Positions 1 to 7,885 of a stretch of DNA of 11,064 nt are shown here, piece after piece. The translations under genes and the position numbers were made by a program. The notes below the pieces were generated by a model. The model saw only the letters and a program-made list of their open reading frames with translations. It was not told the origin of the DNA and did not search any database. The stretch comes from Ginkgo biloba (lineage: Eukaryota; Streptophyta; Ginkgoopsida; Ginkgoales; Ginkgoaceae). Location of the stretch: the NCBI GenBank assembly GCA_024626585.1, contig JANKJI010000004.1, positions 89,878,583 through 89,889,646 of the forward strand. Reading direction: 5' to 3'. Positions within the stretch are counted from its first letter, which is position 1, and every line of letters starts with the position of its first letter.

Positions 1-97
1 GGTTCTTAAAGAGCCTTTTAGCTAACTAAAATTAGGCGGTTTGTTATAAGACCTTATTTGGTGCTATTTAAGGTTAATTTTAGGCTCTTTCAACCCT
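1..97. repeat. Imperfect inverted repeat at the window edge
   Basis: GGTT...AAAGAGCC at 1-15 pairs with GGCTCTTTCAACC at 83-95. It may be the end of a small non-autonomous element or simple chance; the left side is cut by the window. Confidence 0.25.
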
Positions 98-1650
98 TAG
101 CTTTATGGATTTATCCTTCTAAATCCTAGTTTAGGCTTATATTATTTTTAGGGACACAACATATATTATAGAGAGAGAGTGAGGAATTGTATTGCGTAAA
201 GACAAGAGAGGATTTCTTATACTATATCTAACCCTCATATAAGAGTGACTAAAGAAATTTGTTCAAAAATACATGAGTGCAAAATTGGGTTAGTGTTTAA
301 TTAAAAAAATTATAATTATTACTTATATGGAAGGGGTAAAAAGGGGTTAGATTAATATTTTATTTAGAATTTATGCATGAATTTATTTTGAGATATCTAT
401 AATTATTGACATCCATGAGATTTATCCAAATTTTATATATAATGCTACTTACTAATTATGAGCTATACAAAATTAGGTTACAACTAGTCATGTGAATTTA
501 TATTCCTTGATGGAACTAATTAAATAATTAAGGGTAAATTTCACATATAATCAATAGGGTTCCTTCTAATGATATAGTTAATAGGTTATTTTTAATCAAT
601 CTACATATATAATCAAAATTTAGTACTTAGGGTATGAGTAAAGGCAGAGAAATAGGTCAATTAATAAGAGGATACTACTTCAGAGGGACTTTAAATAATC
701 TCCACCTTATAGAAATAAGAAAGTGGCACTTGCCTTGTTTATGTCTATATCCCTTTTAAAGGGATGGTTGGGAGGATAATTCATTCAAATCCTTGTAATG
801 CGACTTCAAATTAAAACAATACTAATGATTATCCATTCCACCTCCAATTCTCTTCAATTAGCACTCATGGCATGACATTTGGTATTTATGTATTTGTAAC
901 TTAGGGGTTGATTAGTTGCCTAGACTTTCCCCTTGGAGTTGATATTTTTATGGCTTTGTACTTGACCCTTAACATTATTTTAGGCAAGGCTTTAATGTTG
1001 TATATTTTGTATTATTAACATGCTTATATTCATCATAAATTGTATATAACTTTTTCTTATTTTGTGAAAACAACCACACACAATTAGCAAAATATAAAAA
1101 TAAACAAGATGCTAAATATACATTGTGCACTAAAAACAAGAATACCATGAGAAGTAATTTTTGAATTTTTCTTTCTTGTCTCTCTCTTTTGAGTTTTACG
1201 AAGAAAAAATATTTTGATCTTCACCTTTAGTAGATGCATTCAACCTATCATACTTATTCCAATCAATTTTATTTTCTTCCTTTAAGAAATACACTCATGG
1301 TATCAATACCCCTATAAAACCATTTTACTTGTCATAAAAGAGTTCTAAATTTCTCAAATGTCGTTTAATAATACAAAATAGAAATAACCTTTGAGACCCT
1401 CCGATCAATTTTGACTCCTTAACCAAACCAGCATCTTCTTAGTTAAGGACAACGAAAACAAAAACCTTCTCGTAGTCTACTTTTGTTATATGCGGGGTTG
1501 AAACAAAACGAAAAGGATTTACCATTGGCGGATCCCAATGCCATTTAATATGCCTTGAAAATCAAAATCAGAACGGGTTTAAAACTTCTTTTAAAAAATA
1601 AAAATGCATTCAGTAGTACGTAGGGAATTCCCATATCTGTTAAACCCCAC
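98..1650. other. AT-rich intergenic sequence, no gene seen
   Basis: Both strands are dense in stop codons. No RNA gene, long repeat or coding signature is recognised. It is presumed distal promoter and spacer of the gene that starts at 1960. Confidence 0.6.
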
Positions 1651-1772
1651 GTTCACTTTGTTGTGCTTGTGCTGCCACCTCTGAAGTTTGTTTGGCGCTT
1701 TTACTTTGGCATCCTTGTACGTTGGGGGCCATCGCAACTTTGTTTTGTTTTTCTACGAACGAACAAAGTGAA
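1651..1772. repeat. 11-bp inverted repeat upstream of the gene
   Basis: TTCACTTTGTT at 1652-1662 and its exact complement AACAAAGTGAA at 1762-1772 lie about 80-200 nt upstream of the TATA box. It could be a paired binding site or chance. Confidence 0.35.
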
Positions 1773-1852
1773 TGGTGAACGGTCATCCTCTGTATCGCAA
1801 TTACTTGGAATCTGATAATTTTTTTTCATAAATTTGTATTGTGGAAGAATTC

Positions 1853-1860
1853 TATATAAA
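1853..1860 (+). promoter_or_regulatory. TATA box of the ankyrin-KAP gene
   Basis: TATATAAA lies 107 nt before the ATG. A CTCTCAGTG initiator-like site about 31 nt downstream (A at 1884) is at the expected distance. The predicted leader is about 76 nt and has no upstream ATG. Confidence 0.6.
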
Positions 1861-1959
1861 CAATTGCCATATTCAATTCTCTCAGTGCAGTTTTGTTTTG
1901 TGAAGCAATTGCAGAAATTTTAGAAACGCAAATAGTTACTTTGGTGTGGGCAGATTGCT

Positions 1960-2227
1960 ATGGACTTCCAACTGATCACGCGGGGTGGAAACGAGATTCT
2001 CAACTTTCATCACTCGGCCATTGATTCGGCCACTAAAGATGGTTACCGATTAGCAACTGTGAATGAAGCGAGGAACGATCTGAAAAAGGTAAGAGATTTG
2101 TTCACTGTAAGGAGTGACTCTCCACACCAATATGTACGTCTATTAGATGGCTGGATGAGCCAGTACGATGATCCCACTGTGGGATACAGAGAATTTGCTT
2201 GGGATTGGTGGCTATTCGTTAAAAAAG
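1960..2227 (+). CDS. Exon 1: start codon and unrecognised N-terminal region
   Basis: The ATG at 1960 is the first in frame after a TAG at 1933, has G at -3 and G at +4, and no ATG lies between the expected transcription start (about 1884) and it. The exon encodes residues 1-89 plus one base of codon 90, ending KKG before the donor AAG|GTATAT at 2228. The region is rich in Trp and Asp (GWMSQYDD, FAWDWWLFVKK) with a helical, charged middle (NEARNDLKKVRDLF). I do not recognise a domain. The codon split by the intron rejoins exactly with exon 2 (G + GC = Gly). Confidence 0.75.
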
Positions 2228-2348
2228 GTATATTAAACGTCAAATTTTCTGTTCGTTGGGCAATATATTTTAATTTTCGTTTGTCATTTTGGCAATGCGC
2301 TGTAATTAATTATAATGTGCTCAATGTTGATTGTGAAATGCAATTTAG

Positions 2349-3134
2349 GCAAATCGTCCCTGGACGATCTATATTCAGGGCTCAGTCTGACAGAGAAAGA
2401 GTGGGCATTATTATTTTTCACTCGGGACGGCTGCAAAGAGCTCGTGGAGTGGCTGTTAAACTCAATAGAAAAAGAGACACAATCGCAAGCTGTTGAATTC
2501 AAAGCAACAGATGATGGCCGAAAGACACCCTTGCACTTGGCTTTTTCCGTGTCACGCAAGGACGAACAAAAGGAGATGGTGAATTTGATTCTCAAGCATT
2601 CTCGAGATGAGAAAAGTTTAATACGGAGATCGGATGCTCTGGGCATGACCGCTCTACTTGAGGCAGTAAAAGACGGTCACGAGGAGATTGTGAAGGAACT
2701 GTTGCAGAAAGGTTCGCAGCCCACAGAGGAGCGGGACACTAGGGGAAAAACAGCGTTACACTACGCTGTAGAGCAGTGGGACGAGAGTAAGGCAAAGAAT
2801 TGCTAGATTACTTTTGGGACACTGCCATTTGGACAAGTGCAAATCTCTAAACACCAATCAATGCATCTGCAAATGGATTTGCTGTGGGCAAGCGCATCTG
2901 GCGTCGGCACTGCACAACAGAGGGCAAATTCACGCGGTGCGTTTTATATTTCTAGACATCTTACAAAGAAGATGAAGAAGGAGGGAATTAATTTGTTGCG
3001 GATAGCGGCACAACTTGAAAACGAAAGGATGATACAGGATCTGCTTCAGAGAGGTTTTCTACTTGATATTGCCGAAAGTTGTTCAAAACCTGATCCAGAT
3101 GGAAGTAAAATACAAAAAGCTATTGAAAAACATG
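2349..3134 (+). CDS. Exon 2: ankyrin repeats, with two frame changes
   Basis: The acceptor is ATTTAG at 2343-2348. Ankyrin signatures appear as RKTPLHLAF (about residues 147-155) with helix MVNLILKH, MTALLEAVKDGHEEIVKELLQKG (about 189-211), and GKTALHYAVEQ (about 222-232). In this frame a TAG follows at 2804. An ankyrin-like helix continues instead in the frame that starts ATT at 2799 (IARLLLGHCHLDK, later HLASALHNRGQIHAVRFIF) until a TGA at 2973. The original frame then resumes with GINLLRIAAQLENERMIQDLLQRG (about 302-325), again ankyrin-like. This implies one extra base near 2795-2798 and a compensating change at about 2945-2972. Between 2857 and 2892 a third frame (NASANGFAVG) also looks coding, so more small indels are possible. 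The donor is CATG|GTAAGC at 3135, phase 1. Confidence 0.7.
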
Positions 3135-3221
3135 GTAAGCTGCTCTGTTTTACCGTTGATTTGGATTTCAGCATATATTGGAGGAGTTTCATGAGATGAT
3201 CACTTCGTTGCGTGCGTGCAG

Positions 3222-3299
3222 TTGAAAAATTTAATGAAAAGATCGATTGGATGAACAGAAATGCATCAGTTGACACACCTGCAACAGAGGACAGTCTTG
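3222..3299 (+). CDS. Exon 3: linker between ankyrin repeats and KAP domain
   Basis: The acceptor is GTGCGTGCAG ending at 3221. The exon reads VEKFNEKIDWMNRNASVD and on to EDSL, completing the split codon from exon 2. The donor is CTTG|GTAATG at 3300; reading through it meets a TAA after LSLLC, so splicing here is required. No domain is recognised; it looks like a charged helix followed by a short linker. Confidence 0.65.
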
Positions 3300-3359
3300 G
3301 TAATGTCTTGTCATTATTATGTTAAACATAACTGAAGGTACGTACAATATATAGACTAG

Positions 3360-3514
3360 ATAATTCTAACGGGGAAGTCATGATGTATAAAACAGGAAGA
3401 AAAGACATCGCAACAGGAGTGGCTTCGCTCTTCTTAAATCCATACGTTGCTTCTCCGATTGTAGTGGGACTTTCGGGCGCATCCGGCTCAGGGAAATCGA
3501 GCCTGATGATTCAG
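3360..3514 (+). CDS. Exon 4: Walker A (P-loop) of the KAP NTPase
   Basis: The exon encodes residues 378-429. TGRKDIATGVASLFL matches the helix that precedes the nucleotide site in KAP proteins, and PIVVGLSGASGSGKSSLM is a beta strand followed by the P-loop, G417-x4-GKS (lysine 423). All P-loop residues are intact. The acceptor ...GACTAG at 3354-3359 is the only nearby AG I found that restores phase; it leaves intron 3 only 60 nt long. The donor is TTCAG|GTAAAA at 3515, phase 0. Confidence 0.8.
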
Positions 3515-3596
3515 GTAAAAGTACTCCTTAGTCCCCCAATTAAATATGTGTGCTTTTACCGATCGCTTATAAAGATGTTGTATACTTCACGTTTAG

Positions 3597-3833
3597 GTCG
3601 AACGCATCCTCTTGCAGACGGCGGCGCAACTCCTATTTCCAAATCTCTGGCATACAACGGAGGCAGAAAGTATCTGAGAATCGAGTACAGCTTTGTTACA
3701 CCAAGGCAGAGTGTTGCACGACATCGTCAAAAAAAAGGCGACGCAATGGATGAAAATCGAAGGAGCTGAAAAGAGAAGAGCAATGGAAAAGGAGGCAAAA
3801 AAGTTTCTAGTGGACGACACGCGAAAACATGAG
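3597..3833 (+). CDS. Exon 5: NTPase continuation, interrupted by an in-frame TGA
   Basis: The acceptor is CACGTTTAG at 3588-3596. It reads VERILLQTAAQLLFPNLWHT, then TGA at 3675 (would-be residue 456), and continues in the same frame as ESSTALLHQGRVLHDIVKKK and a long Lys/Glu-rich helix to KHE at 3833. The frame on both sides is clearly coding, so this is a single nonsense change. CGA (Arg) to TGA by CpG transition is the simplest origin. Splicing cannot remove it: the only internal GT...AG around it would be about 22 nt. The donor is GAG|GTAGTA at 3834, phase 0. Confidence 0.7.
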
Positions 3834-3934
3834 GTAGTAGATAATGCACGCATTATATCAAATAAGCAGATATTAATTCCCTTCGCCATGGAATCGAATT
3901 CTCACAGTCACAGATGATTTCATTTCAATTTCAG

Positions 3935-4030
3935 AATCTGGATCCAGTGCAATGTTTACTTGGCTCGGAATTTCGAGACAAATTTGAGAACGTTTTCAAG
4001 TCGTTAGCAATAATTGATAAGAGCCTCATA
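3935..4030 (+). CDS. Exon 6: short internal KAP exon
   Basis: The acceptor is TTTCAATTTCAG, with a strong pyrimidine tract, at 3923-3934. The exon encodes NLDPVQCLLGSEFRDKFENV and ends KSLAIIDKSLI at 4030. The donor ATA|GTGAGC at 4031 is a fair match. Reading past it gives a Phe/Ser-rich, non-coding-looking stretch. Phase 0 at both ends fits exons 5 and 7. The exact 3' end is the least certain junction of the model. Confidence 0.6.
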
Positions 4031-4143
4031 GTGAGCTCCGGAGCTCTTTCTTTTTGGTGTCATCAATTTTCTAGCTTTTGGACCGGCTTATACAGTTCTA
4101 ACACTTTTAAGCGATTTCGTTTCTGTTTATTTTTGTTTTTAAG

Positions 4144-4992
4144 ATCAAGACTGGCGAGGATGATCAATCAGCGGGTAAATTTGCCCTTCTTAAGAAAGCT
4201 GGGCGCCGTATTCAATGTGCAATCAAATGCATATGGTCTAATCCGCAACCGGCTTGGCCCCGTATTCTATGTGCAATCAAATGCATATGGTGTAATCGGC
4301 AACCTGCTCTTCAGCCATCGCATAAGCTGTCTCCTGGCATATTGACAGTTCGATACAATGCTTGGCTGTATCGTGATGAGTCCCAAGCGTGGGCTGGACT
4401 GGCAGTTGAGATAACGAGGGAAATGGAAAAAAGAATGTCGTGGGCTCTGCAGCTGCATGCTGCTTGGATTTACGCTTGGAGAAGAAATAAAGTCAATTTA
4501 ATTTTACAGCTGTTCTTCCCAATTCTCCTCGTGGCAGCCTTAGCTCCTTGGATCGGCTGGGGTGCATGGGTGTTGATGAGTCGATCAAAAGCTCCCGGAC
4601 TTGAAAGCTTTAGATATGGATGTATACCTGTTAGTGTTATAGTAATTTTGTGGATTATACTGAACAACCTCCTTCACACCCTCAATTCTGTCAGTGATCA
4701 ATTCCAGAAATACCTACTTAACGCAGGTGGTCATAATGCAGAAAAACTCGGTTACCAGCAGACCGTGATAGAAGACATCCAGATGATGATGGAAATGTTG
4801 GGGAAAGACCCGTTTTGTTTGTGGAAGGTTGTTGAATACTGTACTTTTTCTGCAAAGTTCCATAGAGGGAGGGACAAAGACGAGAGTCCAGAGCTGAACC
4901 TAAAAACTGTCAAGTCAGCTTCGAAGGAGAAGCTTCGAGTAATAGTTTTTGTGGATAATCTAGATAAATGTCTGCCACAGAGCGTCTTCGAG
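4144..4992 (+). CDS. Exon 7: KAP core with two membrane segments and Walker B
   Basis: The acceptor is TTTTTGTTTTTAAG at 4130-4143. The exon encodes residues 541-823. It opens with a basic segment and an 18-residue tandem duplication (RIQCAIKCIW... / RILCAIKCIW...). It then has TVRYNAWLYRDESQAWAGLA, the strand and helix found after the P-loop in KAP proteins. Two hydrophobic stretches follow: LILQLFFPILLVAALAPWIG and onward (about 659-685), and CIPVSVIVILWIILNNLL (about 700-717), forming a hairpin inside the NTPase domain, a KAP hallmark. After a hydrophilic loop comes Walker B, RVIVFVDNLDKCLP, where KAP proteins usually have D-D/N-LD-R/K-C. The donor GAG|GTAAGT at 4993 is a perfect consensus. 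The 849-nt frame is fully open. Confidence 0.85.
4207..4314 (+). repeat. In-frame 54-bp tandem duplication in exon 7
   Basis: Two units, 4207-4260 and 4261-4314, match at 45 of 54 bases, and the first 48 bases match at 44. The translated units are RIQCAIKCIWSNPQPAWP and RILCAIKCIWCNRQPALQ, 13 of 18 identical. The length is a multiple of three, so the frame is kept. Confidence 0.9.
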
Positions 4993-5130
4993 GTAAGTTT
5001 GATAACATTCTTATTCGCTCAACATTCTTCCGTAAAGTAGAAATGCAAAATATTGAGACTTCAAATGTACTAGTCTTGTTTGATGTAAATCTGGAAACAT
5101 TACCGAATAACGCTCCATATTATTGAACAG

Positions 5131-5874
5131 ATATTATCCGCAATCCATCTCATTTTAGCTGAGTGCAAAATCAATGTTGTTTTGGGCACGGACATGAACA
5201 TTGTTAAAAAAGCAATAAAGTCAAGCTTAATTCAAGCAAGTTACAAGGGAGTAAAAATCCAGCAGGATATGCCAACAATCTACGACAATACAGAGCTGGA
5301 AGCAGAGACGGACAAATATTTACAGAAAATATTCCAATTGCCTTTGGATGTGCCTGACCCGAGTAAACCTCATTTCCACTTTTTTTTGGATAGGCGACTA
5401 CTAGGTGCCGAATCCAAAGCAAATGATATGCAGCCGGCATCCTCAACGAATGAACAGAATGTTTCATCAAGTAATCAGAGCCAGCATCAGTCAACCTCAG
5501 TAGCAGATCAGTCTCAGAGCCATGACCTAGAACAAGGAAACACGCATGGAGAATCCCACCGAAAGCCATCATGCGGAGATGAGACAAAAGAGGAAAACAC
5601 TAACAGGCTTCGTCTTCCTGTAAGTACGGGCATGATGCTTATACTCGATTATACCAAAAGCCAACAGGAAGCTTTTCGTGACCTGGGTAAACTGGTGACA
5701 ATCAATGAAACGAATCCACGCGAATGGAAACGTTTGCTTCTTTATCATAATCTGGTGTGGAATATCCTTTCGCAGAGGCCCGAGGTCACGAAATTGAGAG
5801 GATGGGAGATGCAGCTTGTTATGTGGGTTTTCATTTGTTGGCGATGGAAGGAGGAGATGGATCATATAATACAT
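5131..5874 (+). CDS. Exon 8: C-terminal half of KAP NTPase with Ser/Gln-rich insert
   Basis: The acceptor is TATTGAACAG at 5121-5130. ILSAIHLILAECKINVVLGT (residues 824-843) follows Walker B as the next helix and strand. DKYLQKIFQLPLDVPDP (884-900) is the conserved KAP element after it. A low-complexity linker rich in Ser, Gln, Asn and His occupies about 919-972. AFRDLGKLVTINETNPREWKR (about 1005-1025), then LVWNILSQ, resembles the PR-x-x-KR element near the end of KAP domains. The donor CAT|GTAATT at 5875 keeps phase 0 into exon 9; reading on stops within VIC at 5884. Bases 5581-5640 of this exon recur at 7541-7600. Confidence 0.8.
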
Positions 5875-6156
5875 GTAATTTGTTAGCCTGCGATCTGATC
5901 CCACACACGTTTAACAAACATTAAAGCAGAGAATCAGATTTAGTGCAAACATTTATTTGATCATATAATACAGTTTATTTGTTAGGCTGCGATCTCTCAC
6001 ACACGCGTTTAACAAAGGAGAAAATCAGATTCAGTGGAAAACATTTATTGGATCATATTGGTTAGGCTGCGATCTCACACACACGTTCTTAACAAACAAA
6101 GTAAGAATCAGATTTAGTGGAAAACATTTATTTGATTATTATAATTTATTTTGCAG
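5860..6156 (+). repeat. Intron 8 built of about three tandem units (99, 92 and 83 bp)
   Basis: Units begin with GATCATAT at 5860, 5959 and 6051, and a fourth partial unit (GATTATTATAATTT) starts at 6134 and leads into the acceptor. Shared blocks are GTTAGSCTGCGATC, CACACACG, TTAACAAA, AATCAGATTYAGTG and AACATTTATT. The first unit starts inside exon 8 and contains the proposed splice donor. Confidence 0.9.
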
Positions 6157-6498
6157 AATTGGGACAAGTACGTTGATGAAAAGACTGGCTCCCTCCGAGA
6201 CATTGTTCAGAGGTGCAGAATCAAATTACAGATCGAAAAAGAGAGGAAACATCTAACCGACGGCGTTGGGCTGGGAGAATCCATGATAACCGAAACACCG
6301 GAGCAACAAGCGAAAGATGAGAAACGAAGGAAACGTCAACAGAAATGGGATGAGTTCTTAAATGCTTTTGAGAAGCTCACACATCTTAATGTTGAAAAAG
6401 ATGCTATAATTCTTTTCCAGGCCTTCAGATTTAATTGCAAGTCCAAGTTTCTGTCATTTCCAGATCCGAAAACTCCCAATGCCTCCCATGGAAAATAG
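6157..6498 (+). CDS. Exon 9: C-terminal tail and stop codon
   Basis: The acceptor is TTTATTTTGCAG at 6145-6156. The exon encodes NWDKYVDEKTGSLRDIVQRC, then a highly charged helix with EKRRKRQQKWDEFLNAFEKL (1126-1145), then the apolar stretch DAIILFQAFRFNC, and ends FPDPKTPNASHGK with TAG at 6496-6498. The basic helix could be a coiled coil or a contact with membrane lipid; that is inference. No frame damage is seen here. Confidence 0.75.
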   Translation, partial: NWDKYVDEKTGSLRDIVQRCRIKLQIEKERKHLTDGVGLGESMITETPEQQAKDEKRRKRQQKWDEFLNAFEKLTHLNVEKDAIILFQAFRFNCKSKFLSFPDPKTPNASHGK

Positions 6499-6535
6499 AA
6501 AAACGGAGATTCCTTATTGGATGGATCTACTCCTG

Positions 6536-6594
6536 TCATGGGTAAGACCTCCTAGTAACAATTCCTAATATTTCATGGGTAAGACTTCATAGTA
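6536..6594 (+). repeat. Direct repeat in the 3' flank
   Basis: TCATGGGTAAGAC followed by a CTAGTA or ATAGTA ending occurs at 6536-6557 and again at 6573-6594, 20 of 22 bases alike. It includes a donor-like GGTAAGA, but the reading frame has already closed at 6498. Confidence 0.7.
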
Positions 6595-6816
6595 TTTTAG
6601 TGCCCAATAAGGAGTGGGAATAAGTTGAAGACAGCCGAATATGTGTGTACGTGTGTTTGTTTGTCACCATAGGCGCATTGCAAAGGAATCCCAAACAAAT
6701 TTGGGGATCATTCAATGGCCCATACTATTGCCTTTGTGGAGTAGAGTATTCAAAATATTAGTTTGATGTAATATTTTTATATCATTTTATTATTCATTTT
6801 ATAATTTTAATATTTT

Positions 6817-6822
6817 AATAAA
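6817..6822 (+). terminator. Candidate polyadenylation signal
   Basis: AATAAA sits in a T/A-rich stretch about 320 nt after the stop codon, downstream of a TGTG-rich patch at 6640-6664. A weaker AATAAG occurs at 6605. Plant signals are loose, so this is only a candidate. Confidence 0.3.
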
Positions 6823-7540
6823 ATTTGTACACGTTCATAAATCAAGTTTTAGTTTTCACTTGTCTTTTACATATGGTAATTGAATACTTTTTGTGGGTTA
6901 AATTTTGAATACATATAATATATTAATGTATGCAAGATTTGTTTTGTATTATATTTTTTAAAAGTTGAATATAATTTTAAGTCTTGATTCAATAAAAAAC
7001 ATATTAATGGTGTATCATGTTTTTGACAAAAATATATGAAAAGTTTAGGGCATATAATTGTTCGATCGAATAAATATTTAGTTAGATAATTTGATCGATT
7101 GTCTTAGATGGGTTTAAAAGTTGAATTTTAAATAAATTAAACTGTCAAATGATTTAAAATTTAAATTTTTTTATTGAACAAATTTTATACCCAACCCTCA
7201 TAGCCACATGCCATATTTGTCTACAACAACATATCGAAAGTGACGAGTTTAGAGACAATGAGAGGGAGATTATTCAATCCAAGAGAGAGTGCCTATGTTG
7301 CATCTCAATGAGTACAGTAAGTAAAGAGAGAGCACCTATTGCGTCTCAAAAATAAATAAATAAATTGTAACAAAAAATGCTATACAAAATGATGAACAAC
7401 CAAAGATGGTAATACCAGTGCTACAATCAAGGTGCATGTGTCGCACTGTACATCTCCTGGGTTTTAAAACATTTTGCCTCCTATCACCTCTTTCTAAAAG
7501 CCTCCTCTAATTATGTCTACTATGTAAAGAACTATCATAT
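6823..7540. other. AT-rich intergenic sequence, no gene seen
   Basis: Very AT-rich, with runs of A and T and no open frame of note. Apart from the weak direct repeat at 7281-7349, nothing is supported. Confidence 0.6.
7281..7349 (+). repeat. Imperfect 43-bp-spaced direct repeat
   Basis: AAGAGAGAGTGCCTATGTTG and CATCTCAA at 7281 recur as AAGAGAGAGCACCTATTGCG and TCTCAA at 7324. Function unknown. Confidence 0.5.
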
Positions 7541-7600
7541 GAGACAAAAGAGGAAAACACTAAGAGGCTTCATCTTCTTGTAAGTGTGGGCATGATGCTT
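7541..7600 (+). repeat. 60-bp copy of exon 8 segment 5581-5640
   Basis: 55 of 60 bases match, on the same strand, with no indel, and the copied reading frame stays open. Similarity stops abruptly at both ends. Four of the five differences are transitions. No target-site duplication or flanking gene remnant is visible. Confidence 0.9.
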
Positions 7601-7744
7601 CATTTTTTATTGTATGTTTATTAATCAAACTAAATTTTTTTTATAGACATCAAATTTAATTTTATTATATGAATGCATGAACAATTAACTCATAGGACTC
7701 AAAAAAAAAATTCCATAATAAGAAAAGATATAATTGAATAAAAA

Positions 7745-7885
7745 GTAAGGATGCATATTAAATGTTTGAGGAAATGTCTTAATCTTGAAAACTAAGGATG
7801 CATACAAACTATTTGACAAAATGTCTCTATCATAAAAACTAAGAATGCATACAATCTATTTGACAAAATGTCTCGAGCATGAACA
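7745..7885 (+). repeat. Three tandem copies of a 47-bp unit
   Basis: Units start at 7745, 7792 and 7839, each opening with STAAGRATGCATA and containing TTTGASRAAATGTCT. Copies two and three are nearly identical; the first is more diverged. Confidence 0.85.

Larger units (their letters stand above)
1960..6498 (+). pseudogene. Ankyrin-repeat / KAP-family P-loop NTPase gene (Kidins220-like), nine exons, apparently disrupted
   Basis: Proposed exons: 1960-2227, 2349-3134, 3222-3299, 3360-3514, 3597-3833, 3935-4030, 4144-4992, 5131-5874, 6157-6498. All introns are GT-AG, phases match at every junction, and the sum is 3,555 nt (1,184 codons plus stop). Seen in order: N-terminus of unknown fold (1-105), ankyrin repeats (about 110-325), Walker A (417-424), VRYNAW (609-614), two membrane segments (about 659-685 and 699-719), Walker B (804-814), QKIFQLP (888-894), NPREWKRLL (1019-1027), basic helix (1120-1145). 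KAP NTPases are known to carry membrane helices inside the ATPase domain, with the catalytic part cytoplasmic; a membrane-bound ATP-driven signalling or scaffold role is inferred. Lesions: frameshifts near 2798 and 2945-2972, and TGA at 3675. If these are assembly errors, the gene is intact. Family call is firm; loss of function is likely, not proven. Confidence 0.8.

Noticed and set aside
2043-3276. Minus-strand open frames opposite exons 1-3
   Set aside because: They are shadows of the plus-strand coding exons; the plus-strand products carry the ankyrin motifs.
3914-4143. Continuous open frame through 4031-4143 (Phe/Ser-rich)
   Set aside because: It is treated as intron 6: the translation loses coding character after 4030, a pyrimidine-rich TTTTTAAG acceptor precedes exon 7, and exon 7 is in a different frame.
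5621-5626. Perfect GTAAGT donor-like site inside exon 8
   Set aside because: Coding sequence continues directly through it into the conserved SQQEAFRDLGKL segment, and no acceptor lies in the short space between.
5204-5904. Minus-strand open frames of 127 and 111 codons opposite exon 8
   Set aside because: They are antisense to clear KAP coding sequence and show no features of their own.
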